From assembly GCF_023502235.1 (NCBI RefSeq), contig NZ_JAMFLY010000006.1, forward strand, positions 1 through 63,239: a DNA stretch of 63,239 bases, read 5' to 3'. Made by a program: the position numbers and the translations under genes. Below, piece by piece: positions 44,588-53,547 of the stretch. This stretch comes from Flagellimonas myxillae. GTDB lineage: Bacteria > Bacteroidota > Bacteroidia > Flavobacteriales > Flavobacteriaceae. Numbering within the stretch: position 1 is the stretch's first letter; every line of letters begins with the position of its first letter. The notes beneath the pieces are model-generated. The model did not search any database and was not told the DNA's origin. It saw only the letters and a program-made list of their open reading frames with translations.

Positions 44588-45832
44588 TTAATTGCTGATT
44601 GTTCTGGAATTTACCGAACCAATGCCAATAATGCTGTCGAAAAGCTCTCCAAAATTTCGGTAATACACGAGGATGAGGTAGTTGTTTTCCGTGAAGTGGA
44701 AATTGCCGCCAACGTGATTGAGGTCGACAACTCCGTCTGCGCGTTCCACTACATATTTATAGTTGTAAAAACCTTGTTTCATGGAGAGTGTCGCTTCCAT
44801 TTTTCCATTGTCCTCGTTGAAGGTCATTAAATTTTCCTCTTCCAGGGAGTAATTGTTGAATTTTCCAAAAATGTAAACCTTGTCCAATCCTATTTCGTTG
44901 GTATAAGGAAGGCTAAAATGTACCTTGGAGTATTCCGCTTCCCTAGATACATCCTCGCCCTGCAATGTATGAATCACAAAATCCCCATTAATGTCCGGAA
45001 AATAGGTGTACGGCTGATCATGCCTGTAATGGTTGGTAAAAAGATAGTGATGGTATAGATCCTTAAACTCGATTTTGGAAATGGCAAAGGTCGGCGACCT
45101 TAAATCCTTGGTGTCAAAATTGAGGAATTCATTCCCGCCGTAGAAACTGGTTTCCTGATCGTATTTGTACACCAGTTCCGTTCCCAATGTAAATTGTGGC
45201 TGCACATTGTTCAATGCGGTGGGCCAAAAGTGATTTTGAATAACCGCCACCTTTACTTCTTTTTTGGGATTTACCACAGGGAAACCAGCAGTATTGATCC
45301 TAAATTGAATTACTTGCTTTTCATTCAAAAAGTTAAAGTCGCGGGAGCGCTTTACAGTGCCACCTACCCCTACCAAATCCTTGTAAACCAAAAACCGGCG
45401 CGAAAACTGAAGCTCTCCATGCATATTGTAAATTTCGAGAAGATAATTCCCGCTGACCCTTAACCCCACATTTTGGTTTGGGATGGTAAGCTTATAATTG
45501 GAATAGGGCTGCAGGGTGGTATAACTGTTTTCGTAATCGATGATACGCTGATTGTCCATTCCCACCAAATACTGGGATTTCAAAAGCTGGGAAGGTGTCC
45601 AATCGTAATCGCAATGCACAATTTTATAATAATAATCCTGTTCGCTGGCCGTAAGGTCATCAAATTCCAAGGTCATGGATTCGCCAAGTTGGATAATTGG
45701 GAATTGGTCTTCGGTTGGCCCCTTAAAAATCACGGTTTTTATGTGGGATGGAGGGTTGACCTCCTCTTGAACTTGGGCATACAACCCCGAAACCATCAGG
45801 AAAAGGAAAAATTGTTTGATCAATAAGCGCAT
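44588..45832 (-). CDS. Type IX secretion system plug protein (DUF5103)
   Basis: Exported protein of 414 residues (signal MRLLIKQFFLFLMVSGLYAQ). The DUF5103/plug family pattern is seen in IKTVIFKGPTEDQFPIIQLG, YYYKIVHCDYDWTPSQLLKS, YLVGMDNQRIIDYENSYTTL, GNYLLEIYNMHGELQFSRRF and VYIFGKFNNYSLEEENLM. Family members plug or gate the SprA translocon of the type IX system. The start at 45832 gives a proper signal peptide; the reading frame continues upstream but overlaps the nqrA side without support. It diverges from nqrA. Confidence 0.88.
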   Translation of the reverse strand: MRLLIKQFFLFLMVSGLYAQVQEEVNPPSHIKTVIFKGPTEDQFPIIQLGESMTLEFDDLTASEQDYYYKIVHCDYDWTPSQLLKSQYLVGMDNQRIIDYENSYTTLQPYSNYKLTIPNQNVGLRVSGNYLLEIYNMHGELQFSRRFLVYKDLVGVGGTVKRSRDFNFLNEKQVIQFRINTAGFPVVNPKKEVKVAVIQNHFWPTALNNVQPQFTLGTELVYKYDQETSFYGGNEFLNFDTKDLRSPTFAISKIEFKDLYHHYLFTNHYRHDQPYTYFPDINGDFVIHTLQGEDVSREAEYSKVHFSLPYTNEIGLDKVYIFGKFNNYSLEEENLMTFNEDNGKMEATLSMKQGFYNYKYVVERADGVVDLNHVGGNFHFTENNYLILVYYRNFGELFDSIIGIGSVNSRTISN

Positions 45833-45941
45833 GTAGGGCCTAAATTTTGGATAAAGGTAAACAAAAACTGTGCCCAGCAAATTTCACTCGATGTAATCCC
45901 ATTTTTATGGTCAATAATTATGAAAACTATGCTTTTAGTGC

Positions 45942-45949
45942 TAAATTTG
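45942..45949 (+). promoter_or_regulatory. Candidate -7 box of the nqr operon
   Basis: TAAATTTG matches TAnnTTTG exactly and lies 36 bases before the nqrA ATG (45985), predicting a leader of about 30 nt. A -33 TTG is not obvious. It also argues against N-terminal extension of NqrA. Confidence 0.45.
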
Positions 45950-45984
45950 CCCCGATTTTTGATAACACTAAGGTCTACAACAAT

Positions 45985-47337
45985 ATGTCTAAAGACATCC
46001 GGATTAACAAAGGGTTGGACATCAACCTTGTCGGGGCAGCAGAACAGACTACTTCCAAAGCCGTTTTAAGCAACGTATACGCCCTAAACCTAGACGATTT
46101 TCACGGAATAACCCCAAAAATGTTGGTCAAGCAAGGTGCTGAGGTCAAAGCAGGGGAGCCAATTTTTTACAATAAAAGCCGCGAGGACATGCAATTTGTA
46201 TCTCCAGTAAGCGGTGAATTGGTCGAAATTGTCCGTGGAGCCAGAAGAAGAATTTTGACCCTCAAAATCTTGGCCGACAAGTCCCAAGAATATGTGGAGC
46301 ACAAAACATTGGATTTGGCCAATTCAGATGCTGATAGCATCAGGGAATTTTTTCTAAAATCCGGTGCATGGCCATTTATTAAGCAACGTCCGTACGACAT
46401 TATTGCAAACCCGGATGCAACGCCCAAGGCCATTTTTGTGTCGGGTTACACCACGGCCCCATTGGCTGCAGCATCGGATTATGTGTTGCAGGGCAAGGAA
46501 GCGGAGCTTCAGGCAGCAATTACAGCCTTAGGAAAACTGACTCCGGGTGCCGTACATGTTTCCGTGGGTAAATCTGGAAATTCACCTTTGGCCCAGTTGG
46601 ATGGGGTTACCGTCCACAATATATCGGGGCCACACCCAGCAGGTTTGGTCGGAACCCAAATCAACAAAATTGACCCCATTAATAAAGGAGAAGTGGCCTG
46701 GACCATTGCACCCCAGGATTTGATCATTATTGGGGAGCTGTTATTAACCGGAAAGTTCAATGCCGAAAGAACCGTCGCCCTTGCCGGGTCGATTGTAAAG
46801 GCACCAAAATACTACACCACAAAGATTGGAGCGGAAATTTCCACTTTCCTCTACGCCAGTGGGGTGCACCAAGATAAATATCGATTGATCAATGGCGATG
46901 TGTTAACGGGTAGCCGAACACATCCGGAGGGATATCTTGGATTTTATAACAATACAGTAACCGCTATTCCAGAAGGGGACGATTATGAGTTCTTTGGTTG
47001 GAACAAGCCGGTTTTTAACAAGGTGTCTACCACTAGGGCGCTGACCTTCTCTTGGTTACAGCCCAAAAAGAAATACGATCTAAATACCAATACCAATGGT
47101 GAGCACAGGGCTTTTGTGGTCACCGGGCAATATGAGCAGGTTTTTCCCTTGGATATTTTTCCGCTTCAGTTATTAAAGGCTTGTATGGTAAAGGATTTGG
47201 ATGAAATGGAGCAATTGGGACTTTACGAAGTGGCTCCGGAGGATTTTGCTTTAACAGAGTTCATTTGTATCTCCAAGCAACCCCACCAGCAAATCATTAG
47301 GGAAGGATTAGATCTATTACATCAAGAAATCGGATAA
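45985..47337 (+). CDS. nqrA: Na+-translocating NADH:quinone reductase subunit A
   Basis: Peripheral, cytosolic-side subunit of the Na+-NQR respiratory pump, which binds quinone. The family opening MSKDIRINKGLDINLVGAAE, then FHGITPKMLVKQGAEVKAGE, YNKSREDMQFVSPVSGELVE, ISGPHPAGLVGTQINKIDPI and the C-terminal LLKACMVKDLDEMEQLGLYE are clear; length of 450 is normal. The start at 45985 was chosen by homology; the frame is open further upstream but that part looks like leader. The gap to nqrB is 2 bases. Confidence 0.96.
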   Translation: MSKDIRINKGLDINLVGAAEQTTSKAVLSNVYALNLDDFHGITPKMLVKQGAEVKAGEPIFYNKSREDMQFVSPVSGELVEIVRGARRRILTLKILADKSQEYVEHKTLDLANSDADSIREFFLKSGAWPFIKQRPYDIIANPDATPKAIFVSGYTTAPLAAASDYVLQGKEAELQAAITALGKLTPGAVHVSVGKSGNSPLAQLDGVTVHNISGPHPAGLVGTQINKIDPINKGEVAWTIAPQDLIIIGELLLTGKFNAERTVALAGSIVKAPKYYTTKIGAEISTFLYASGVHQDKYRLINGDVLTGSRTHPEGYLGFYNNTVTAIPEGDDYEFFGWNKPVFNKVSTTRALTFSWLQPKKKYDLNTNTNGEHRAFVVTGQYEQVFPLDIFPLQLLKACMVKDLDEMEQLGLYEVAPEDFALTEFICISKQPHQQIIREGLDLLHQEIG

Positions 47338-47339
47338 AA

Positions 47340-48608
47340 ATGGGATTGAAAGAAAAGTTACATACGTTCAGAGTAAAAAATCAGGACAAAAAGTGGTTTC
47401 CTGTTTTTAGCGGTTTTCACACCTTTTTATTTACACCCAACGAAACCACCAAGCATGGTACCCATGTTAAAGGGGCAGACGATTTGAAGCGTACCATGAA
47501 CACCGTGGTCATGTCTTTGATTCCCTGTTTGATTTTTGGGATGTTCAATACAGGATACCAACATTATTTGGCGCTAGGCGAGATAGATGCCGTTACTGGA
47601 GGTTTCTTCGGTTCTGGTTTTTGGACTTGGGATAATTTCATCTTGGGATTCTGGAAGATTCTTCCCTTGGTCATTGTTTCCTATGCAGTAGGTTTGGCCG
47701 TTGAGTTCGTCTTCTGTGTAATAAAAGGACACGAGATCGAGGAAGGTTATTTGGTAACTGGAATGTTGGTGCCATTGATCGTTCCTGTAGATTTACCACT
47801 TTGGATGCTGGCCGTAGCCGTTGTCTTTGGAGTGGTCATTGGAAAAGAAGTATTTGGAGGAACCGGGATGAACATTCTTAATCCTGCCTTGACCATTCGG
47901 GCCTTCTTGTTCTTTGCCTATCCTACCTGGATGAGTGGGGACAAGGTATGGGTGCACGGCGCTGTGGACAGCACAGGGACAGCAGATGCCATATCAGGAG
48001 AAACCGTTCTTGGATATTTGGCGCAGGGTAATACCACCGATTTAGCTCAAAAATACGACCTGGCGGACATGTTCTACGGATTTATTCCGGGGTCCATTGG
48101 GGAAACTTCAACCATCTTGATTTTGTTGGGAGGTTTGTTCCTGATCTTCTCCAAAATAGCTTCTTGGAGAATCATGCTGAGCGCCGTAATCGGTTCCTTG
48201 GTAATGGGATTGATCTTTAACGGAATTGTTGCTGCGGAATGGATTCCCGAATACAGCAAGTTCTATAGCCTAATGAGCTTTGAATACTGGCAACACCTAT
48301 TGGTAGGTGGATTGGCCTTTGGTATTGTCTTTATGGCAACCGACCCCGTTACGGGAGCACAGACCAATCGCGGTAAGTGGGTCTATGGATTCCTTATCGG
48401 ATTTATGTCGGTTATGATCAGGGTTTTCAACCCAGGATACCCAGAGGGTGTATTCTTGGCGATCCTATTGATGAACGTATTTGCCCCAACCATTGATCAC
48501 TATGTGATCAGGGGCAATGTTAAAAGAAGATTGAAACGCTTGAAAAACGCTACCATCTATCCCAAAGTAACAGAAGGAGCGGAAGCACTAAAAACGGAAA
48601 CAGTATAG
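47340..48608 (+). CDS. nqrB: Na+-translocating NADH:quinone reductase subunit B
   Basis: Integral membrane subunit of 422 residues that holds covalent FMN, riboflavin and the Na+ path. Markers are KHGTHVKGADDLKRTMNTVV, HEIEEGYLVTGMLVPLIVPV, KEVFGGTGMNILNPALTIRA and MATDPVTGAQTNRGKWVYG. The FMN-attachment site reads ADAISGETVLGYL with Thr222; the usual motif is SGAT, so a Glu replaces the Ala before the modified Thr. Ten or so hydrophobic segments are visible. nqrC begins 2 bases after the stop. Confidence 0.96.
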   Translation: MGLKEKLHTFRVKNQDKKWFPVFSGFHTFLFTPNETTKHGTHVKGADDLKRTMNTVVMSLIPCLIFGMFNTGYQHYLALGEIDAVTGGFFGSGFWTWDNFILGFWKILPLVIVSYAVGLAVEFVFCVIKGHEIEEGYLVTGMLVPLIVPVDLPLWMLAVAVVFGVVIGKEVFGGTGMNILNPALTIRAFLFFAYPTWMSGDKVWVHGAVDSTGTADAISGETVLGYLAQGNTTDLAQKYDLADMFYGFIPGSIGETSTILILLGGLFLIFSKIASWRIMLSAVIGSLVMGLIFNGIVAAEWIPEYSKFYSLMSFEYWQHLLVGGLAFGIVFMATDPVTGAQTNRGKWVYGFLIGFMSVMIRVFNPGYPEGVFLAILLMNVFAPTIDHYVIRGNVKRRLKRLKNATIYPKVTEGAEALKTETV

Positions 48609-48610
48609 TT

Positions 48611-49360
48611 ATGGCAATGAATACGGAGAAAAACTCGTACACTGTAATTTTTGCGGCCGTAATGGTGGTCATTGTGGGTTCCCTTTTGGCCTTTTTGGCT
48701 TCGGGATTGCGACCCAGAATTGATGAGAACGAGCGTTTTGAAAAGCAACAGAACATCCTTTACGCCATGGGCGTGAACCAGAATGAGGATGAGGGCAGTG
48801 TTAATTTCATTCCAACCGATATTGTGGAGGAAGAGTTTGCCAAATACATCAAAAAGCAATATGTGGTTCTTGGTACAGAAACCCAAGAGAGGGAAGAGGC
48901 TTACCTTATCGACATGAAGAAGCAATTGAACATCATCAAAAATGGTGATGAAGCAGAGCTGCCTTTGTTCATTGGAGAAAAGGATGGGAAAGAATATTAT
49001 ATTATCCCGATGTATGGAAAAGGACTTTGGGACGCCATCTGGGGCTTTATCTCCTTGGACAAGGATATGTTGGTCCAAGGGGTGGTTTTCGACCATAAGG
49101 GCGAGACCCCTGGATTGGGAGCCAACATCAAGCTTCGTTACTTTATGGATGACTTTACTGGGGAATCCGTACTGGACGGTAGCCGAATTTCAGGAATTTC
49201 AGTTGTAAAGGGGAACAACGACCCCTTGAATAACAACAAGGAGGACAATGAAGTGGATGCTTTGGCAGGGGCTACGATCACAGGGAACGGTGTAACCGCC
49301 ATGATCAAAGAAACCCTCAAGCTATACAAACCTTATTTAGAAACTATCAGAAGCAATTAA
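48611..49360 (+). CDS. nqrC: Na+-translocating NADH:quinone reductase subunit C
   Basis: Periplasm-facing subunit of 249 residues with one N-terminal membrane anchor (TVIFAAVMVVIVGSLLAFLA) and an FMN-binding domain. DHKGETPGLGANI and the attachment motif EVDALAGATITGNGVTAMI (Thr222) show the covalent FMN site that ApbE would fill. KGLWDAIWGFISLDKDM is also typical. The start MAMNTEKN at 48611 has a second ATG two codons in. Confidence 0.96.
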   Translation: MAMNTEKNSYTVIFAAVMVVIVGSLLAFLASGLRPRIDENERFEKQQNILYAMGVNQNEDEGSVNFIPTDIVEEEFAKYIKKQYVVLGTETQEREEAYLIDMKKQLNIIKNGDEAELPLFIGEKDGKEYYIIPMYGKGLWDAIWGFISLDKDMLVQGVVFDHKGETPGLGANIKLRYFMDDFTGESVLDGSRISGISVVKGNNDPLNNNKEDNEVDALAGATITGNGVTAMIKETLKLYKPYLETIRSN

Positions 49361-49361
49361 T

Positions 49362-50009
49362 ATGGCGCTACTATCAAAAAAAGATGCAAATCTAATTTTA
49401 GACCCGCTAGCGGACAATAACCCTATCACCATTCAGGTATTGGGTATCTGTTCTGCGTTGGCGATCACCGCCGAGCTTAAGGCTTCTGTGGTTATGGCCC
49501 TATCGGTACTGTTTGTATTGGGTGTGGGCAACGTTGTCATTTCCCTACTACGAAATGTAATTCCATCCAAGATCAGGATCATCGTCCAACTGATTGTGGT
49601 CGCTACCTTGGTAATTGTGGTGGATCAGGTACTGAAGGCCTTTGCCTATGAATTGAGCAAGACTTTGGCAGTATTTGTGGGATTGATCATTACCAACTGT
49701 ATCATCATGGGACGTTTTGAGGCTTTTGCCTTGGGGAACGGACCTTGGAAATCGTTCTTGGACGGAATTGGTAACGCCCTGGGTTATGGGGTTATTTTGA
49801 TAATTGTAGGCTTCTTCCGAGAACTTTTGGGTTCAGGAACCTTATTTGGAATTCCCGTTTTGGGAGACCCGATCAGGAAAACAGGATTGTACGCCACAGG
49901 TTACGAGAACAATGGATTCATGATCATTCCCCCGGCAGCTTTGATCGTTGTGGGAATCATTATTTGGGTACAGCGTTCCAGAAATAAAGCATTAATTGAA
50001 GAAGCGTAA
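49362..50009 (+). CDS. nqrD: Na+-translocating NADH:quinone reductase subunit D
   Basis: Membrane subunit of 215 residues with six helices, one half of the NqrD/NqrE antiparallel pair that binds an iron centre. Hallmarks are NPITIQVLGICSALAITAEL (with Cys), LIITNCIIMGRFEAFALGN (second Cys) and SFLDGIGNALGYGVILIIVG. It follows nqrC by one base and precedes nqrE by 10 bases. Confidence 0.96.
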   Translation: MALLSKKDANLILDPLADNNPITIQVLGICSALAITAELKASVVMALSVLFVLGVGNVVISLLRNVIPSKIRIIVQLIVVATLVIVVDQVLKAFAYELSKTLAVFVGLIITNCIIMGRFEAFALGNGPWKSFLDGIGNALGYGVILIIVGFFRELLGSGTLFGIPVLGDPIRKTGLYATGYENNGFMIIPPAALIVVGIIIWVQRSRNKALIEEA

Positions 50010-50019
50010 ATAGGAGATT

Positions 50020-50760
50020 ATGTTAGAGCATTTAGAACTGTTTTTTAAGTCCATCTTCATTGATAATATGGTATTCGCGGTCTTTTTGGGAATGTGTTCC
50101 TACTTGGCCGTATCCAAAAAAGTATCAACAGCAGTTGGTTTGGGAGCCGCGGTTATTTTCGTATTGGCAGTGACCGTACCCCTTAACTGGTTGTTGGATC
50201 AATATTTGCTTCGTGATGGAGCCTTGGTTTGGTTGGGACCGGAGTATGCGGATTATAACCTGAGTTTCCTTTCCTTTATCCTGTTTATCGCTACCATTGC
50301 CACCATGGTTCAGTTGGTAGAGATTGTGGTGGAAAAATTCTCTCCAGCCCTATATAACTCCTTGGGTATTTTCTTGCCATTGATTGCGGTAAACTGTGCC
50401 ATCTTGGGGGGGTCACTTTTTATGCAGGCTAGGGAAATTCCAAGTTTGGGATTGGCATTTAACTATGGTGTAAGCTCAGGAATCGGTTGGTTCTTGGCTA
50501 TTTTGGCCATTGCTGCCATCCGTGAAAAAATTAGATACTCCAATGTTCCAGCACCCTTGCGTGGATTGGGCATCACCTTTATCATTACAGGATTGATGGG
50601 CATTGGCTTCCAGAGTTTTGGGGGAATGTTGACGGGGGATAACGAGCCGCCCGAAGAAGGGGAAAATACTACTGTGGAGTCCATTGAGGAAAAACAAATT
50701 AATAAGGAGATTGAAGCCGAAGAAAAAGCAGTTTCCTATAACGATGTTGTAAACAAATAA
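50020..50760 (+). CDS. nqrE: Na+-translocating NADH:quinone reductase subunit E
   Basis: Membrane partner of NqrD, with six helices and the two iron-binding Cys regions [20 protein letters not shown] and [20 protein letters not shown]. At 246 residues it is longer than the usual 200 or so: after [14 protein letters not shown] comes a charged C-terminal tail of about 40 residues ([20 protein letters not shown]) likely in the cytosol, seen in this lineage. nqrF starts 2 bases later. Confidence 0.95.
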   Translation: MLEHLELFFKSIFIDNMVFAVFLGMCSYLAVSKKVSTAVGLGAAVIFVLAVTVPLNWLLDQYLLRDGALVWLGPEYADYNLSFLSFILFIATIATMVQLVEIVVEKFSPALYNSLGIFLPLIAVNCAILGGSLFMQAREIPSLGLAFNYGVSSGIGWFLAILAIAAIREKIRYSNVPAPLRGLGITFIITGLMGIGFQSFGGMLTGDNEPPEEGENTTVESIEEKQINKEIEAEEKAVSYNDVVNK

Positions 50761-50762
50761 GC

Positions 50763-52073
50763 ATGATTTTAGCCACAAGTACAGGAGGTACGATTCTAAT
50801 TACCGTTGTAGCGTTTCTAATTTTGTTGTTGCTTTTGGTGGCCCTGTTATTGTTCACCAAAGAAAAACTATCCCCTTCAGGGCCTGTTACCATTACCATT
50901 AATGGTGAAAAGGAGATTGAAGTGCCCTCGGGAAGTTCCTTGCTTTCCACCCTAGGAAATCAAAAGGTGTTTTTGCCATCCGCTTGTGGTGGAGGTGGAA
51001 CCTGTATCCAATGTGAGTGCCATGTACATGCCGGTGGTGGGGAGGCCCTTCCTACGGAAACTCCACACTTTTCCAAAAAGGAATTGAATGCTGGGGCAAG
51101 ATTGGCTTGTCAGGTGAAAGTAAAGCAGGACATGGAAATTTCCATTCCCGAAGAAGTCTTTGGTATCAAAAAATGGGATGCAAAAGTGGTTCGAAACTAT
51201 AATGTGGCCTCTTTTATTAAGGAATTTGTAGTTGAAATCCCTGAGGAAATGAACTACAAGGCCGGGGGTTATATCCAAATTGAGATTCCACCATGTGAGG
51301 TAAAATATGCTGATATTGATATCACGGCCCACCCAGAAGAACACGAGACTCCGGATAAGTTTCAGGAAGAGTGGGACAAATTCAATTTGTGGCCTTTGGT
51401 AATGAAAAACCCGGAGACGGTTGAGCGTGCCTATTCCATGGCCTCTTACCCTGCAGAGGGACGTGAGATCATGTTGAACGTGCGTATCGCAACTCCACCA
51501 TGGGACCGTTCCAAAAATGGATGGATGGATGTGAACCCTGGAGTTGCCTCATCTTATATTTTTGGTTTGAAACCGGGTGACCCAGTGACCATTTCAGGTC
51601 CTTTTGGTGAATTCTTCATCAACGAATCTGAGGCAGAAATGCTGTATGTAGGGGGTGGAGCAGGAATGGCACCGATGCGTTCACACTTGTACCATCTATT
51701 CAAGACTTTGAAGACCAACAGAAAAGTGACTTACTGGTATGGTGGTCGTTCCAAAAGAGAATTGTTCTACTTGGAGCACTTTAGGGAATTGGAGCGTAGT
51801 TTCCCCAATTTCAAGTTCTACATGGCCCTTTCGGAGCCTTTGGAAGAGGATAACTGGAAGGTCAAAAAAGATATCAACGACGAAGAGGGTGATGGTTTTG
51901 TCGGATTCATCCATAATTGTGTTATCGACAATTACCTGAACCATCATGATGCACCTGAAGATATTGAATTGTATTTCTGTGGCCCACCTTTGATGAACAA
52001 GGCTGTTCAAAAAATGGGCGAGGATTTCGGAATTCCGGATGAGAACATCCGATTCGATGACTTTGGAGGATAA
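50763..52073 (+). CDS. nqrF: Na+-translocating NADH:quinone reductase subunit F
   Basis: NADH-oxidising subunit of 436 residues: one N-terminal helix (TIIL-type anchor [20 protein letters not shown]), a 2Fe-2S domain with [20 protein letters not shown] and the distal Cys in ARLACQVK, an FAD domain ([20 protein letters not shown]) and an NADH domain ([54 protein letters not shown]). It ends with the typical IRFDDFGG. It is the last structural gene of nqrABCDEF; a repeat and a terminator follow. Confidence 0.97.
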   Translation: MILATSTGGTILITVVAFLILLLLLVALLLFTKEKLSPSGPVTITINGEKEIEVPSGSSLLSTLGNQKVFLPSACGGGGTCIQCECHVHAGGGEALPTETPHFSKKELNAGARLACQVKVKQDMEISIPEEVFGIKKWDAKVVRNYNVASFIKEFVVEIPEEMNYKAGGYIQIEIPPCEVKYADIDITAHPEEHETPDKFQEEWDKFNLWPLVMKNPETVERAYSMASYPAEGREIMLNVRIATPPWDRSKNGWMDVNPGVASSYIFGLKPGDPVTISGPFGEFFINESEAEMLYVGGGAGMAPMRSHLYHLFKTLKTNRKVTYWYGGRSKRELFYLEHFRELERSFPNFKFYMALSEPLEEDNWKVKKDINDEEGDGFVGFIHNCVIDNYLNHHDAPEDIELYFCGPPLMNKAVQKMGEDFGIPDENIRFDDFGG

Positions 52074-52091
52074 TCATTGATGAAATAAAAT

Positions 52092-52138
52092 CACCTCGAG
52101 CTGTCGAGCTGAGCGAAGTCGAAGCAGCATCGAGAGGT
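52092..52138. repeat. REP-like intergenic element
   Basis: The 47-base stretch between nqrF and the next gene is built of interleaved inverted units around TCGAGCTGAGCGAAGTCGA, framed by ACCTCGAG and CGAGAGGT. Its sense and antisense forms resemble the CTTCGACTTCGCTCAGCTC-type dispersed repeats I know from flavobacterial genomes. It is placed in an otherwise tight operon. Confidence 0.6.
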
Positions 52139-52150
52139 AAATATAACCGA

Positions 52151-52177
52151 ACCGATGCGTTAAGCATCGGTTTTTTT
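52151..52177 (+). terminator. Terminator or attenuator abutting the next start codon
   Basis: Perfect 8-bp stem ACCGATGC / GCATCGGT (52151-52158, 52164-52171) with a 5-nt loop, followed by seven T that run directly into the ATG at 52178. It should end nqr transcription or attenuate the downstream pair. Confidence 0.85.
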
Positions 52178-52543
52178 ATGGAAGAACAAAGGGAACTTAC
52201 GGAACAAGAACTGCACAATCTTGCTATGAACATTGTCGGTAGGCAATTGGAAGCTGATGGCTTTGAGTTTATGGCCATCAATAGTAAACCCAAGAAAAAT
52301 CCGCAGTACGTCTGTTTAAGGGAAAAGGTGCTTCATTTTATTGTGGTGCGAAATGTGGATTATCCCAATAACCCTTCGGAATATGATCAGGAATTGATGC
52401 AAAAGGTAAAGGACCATGCGGATAAGTTTGAGGCGAAAACCTATTATGCGGGAGTAGGCCTGTTCAATGCCGAAGATCAAAATTTGCCCTTATATTTGAA
52501 TGAAGAATACATTGTGGACTATCGAGGATTAAAAGAAATTTGA
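52178..52543 (+). CDS. Small conserved Nqr-linked protein of unknown function
   Basis: Soluble protein of 121 residues: ELTEQELHNLAMNIVGRQLE, EFMAINSKPKKNPQYVC, LHFIVVRNVDYPNNPSEYDQ and TYYAGVGLFNAEDQNLPLYL. No signal, helix or known cofactor motif is seen. Relatives between nqrF and apbE in other flavobacteria are often labelled as NADH-quinone reductase subunit F, which the sequence does not justify. Position suggests a factor for Nqr assembly or flavin loading (inference). The ATG directly follows the terminator T run, so no conventional ribosome binding site is possible on a transcript read through the hairpin. Confidence 0.8.
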   Translation: MEEQRELTEQELHNLAMNIVGRQLEADGFEFMAINSKPKKNPQYVCLREKVLHFIVVRNVDYPNNPSEYDQELMQKVKDHADKFEAKTYYAGVGLFNAEDQNLPLYLNEEYIVDYRGLKEI

Positions 52544-52545
52544 TT

Positions 52546-53547
52546 ATGAAGAATGTATTTGGTTTTCTGCTATTGCTGATTTTGGTTGGATGTGTGTCTG
52601 AACCTCTTATTAAAAACCAAAATACCGGTAATGCCTTGGGTACTACTTATTCCATAATTTATCTTGCGGAGGATCAATTGGACTACCAACAGGAGATAGA
52701 TTCGGTTTTTCGGGTGGTGAACCAATCGCTTTCCACCTATATCCCTACTTCGGATATTTCTAGGATTAATGAGGGGGATTCAACCGTTTCCGTAGACCAC
52801 ATGTTTAAGGAGGTATTTAGCACGTCCACTCGTGTATATGAAGCTTCCAATGGCTATTTTGATCCCACCGTAGGTGTGTTGGCCAATGCATGGGGATTTG
52901 GCCCTGGAGAACAACTAGAGTTGGATAGTTTAAAGGTGGACAGCCTACTTTCCTATGTGGGGTGGAATAAGGTGCAACTGAATGGGGATGGGACCATTTC
53001 CAAATCCCATCCAGCAATCCGGTTTGATTTTAACGCAGTGGCGAAAGGGTATGCCATAGATCGTTTGGGCGCCTTGTTGGATGAAAAGGGAATTGAAAAC
53101 TATTTGGTCGAAGTAGGGGGCGAGATCCTGGCCAAAGGCCAAAATCGTATTTCAGGAAAACAGTGGTCCGTGGGTATCGATGATCCCCAGGTAGAGGTTG
53201 GACGGCAGTTGAAATTGATCGTGTCGCTCGAAAATAGGGCAATGGCTTCCTCAGGAAACTATAGAAAGTTTCGAATTGATGAAAGTACGGGTAAAAAGTA
53301 TGTTCATACCATAGATCCAAAGACGGGGTATACCAAAAATTCAAGCGTGCTTGCAACTAGTGTTGTGGCCGATACCTGTGCGGAGGCCGATGCCTATGCA
53401 ACGGCATTCATGGCCATGGATTTGGAAGCTTCCAAAAGCTTGCTGGAAAGTCAAGATGGTTTAGAGGCTTATATCATCTTTTTGGATGAAAATGGAGACA
53501 CCCAAGAGTTTGCTACAGCTGGATTCACACAATTGATCAAAAATTAA
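52546..53547 (+). CDS. apbE: FAD:protein FMN transferase (ApbE), lipoprotein
   Basis: Periplasmic flavin transferase that attaches FMN to threonine of NqrB and NqrC. It has a lipoprotein signal (MKNVFGFLLLLILVGC), then GNALGTTYSIIYL, STYIPTSDISRINEGD, FDPTVGVLANAWGFGP, the FAD site IRFDFNAVAKGYAIDRLG, YLVEVGGEILAKG and the metal/catalytic region YVHTIDPKTGYTKNSSV with VVADTCAEADAYATAFM. Length of 333 is normal. The start at 52546 was chosen over a TTG that overlaps the previous stop. Its stop overlaps that of the convergent methyltransferase gene by 4 bases. Confidence 0.95.
   Translation: MKNVFGFLLLLILVGCVSEPLIKNQNTGNALGTTYSIIYLAEDQLDYQQEIDSVFRVVNQSLSTYIPTSDISRINEGDSTVSVDHMFKEVFSTSTRVYEASNGYFDPTVGVLANAWGFGPGEQLELDSLKVDSLLSYVGWNKVQLNGDGTISKSHPAIRFDFNAVAKGYAIDRLGALLDEKGIENYLVEVGGEILAKGQNRISGKQWSVGIDDPQVEVGRQLKLIVSLENRAMASSGNYRKFRIDESTGKKYVHTIDPKTGYTKNSSVLATSVVADTCAEADAYATAFMAMDLEASKSLLESQDGLEAYIIFLDENGDTQEFATAGFTQLIKN

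Noticed and set aside
45847..45984. N-terminal extension of NqrA by 46 codons
   Set aside because: NqrA homologues begin at MSKDIRINKG, and a TAnnTTTG box at 45942 lies within the supposed extension.
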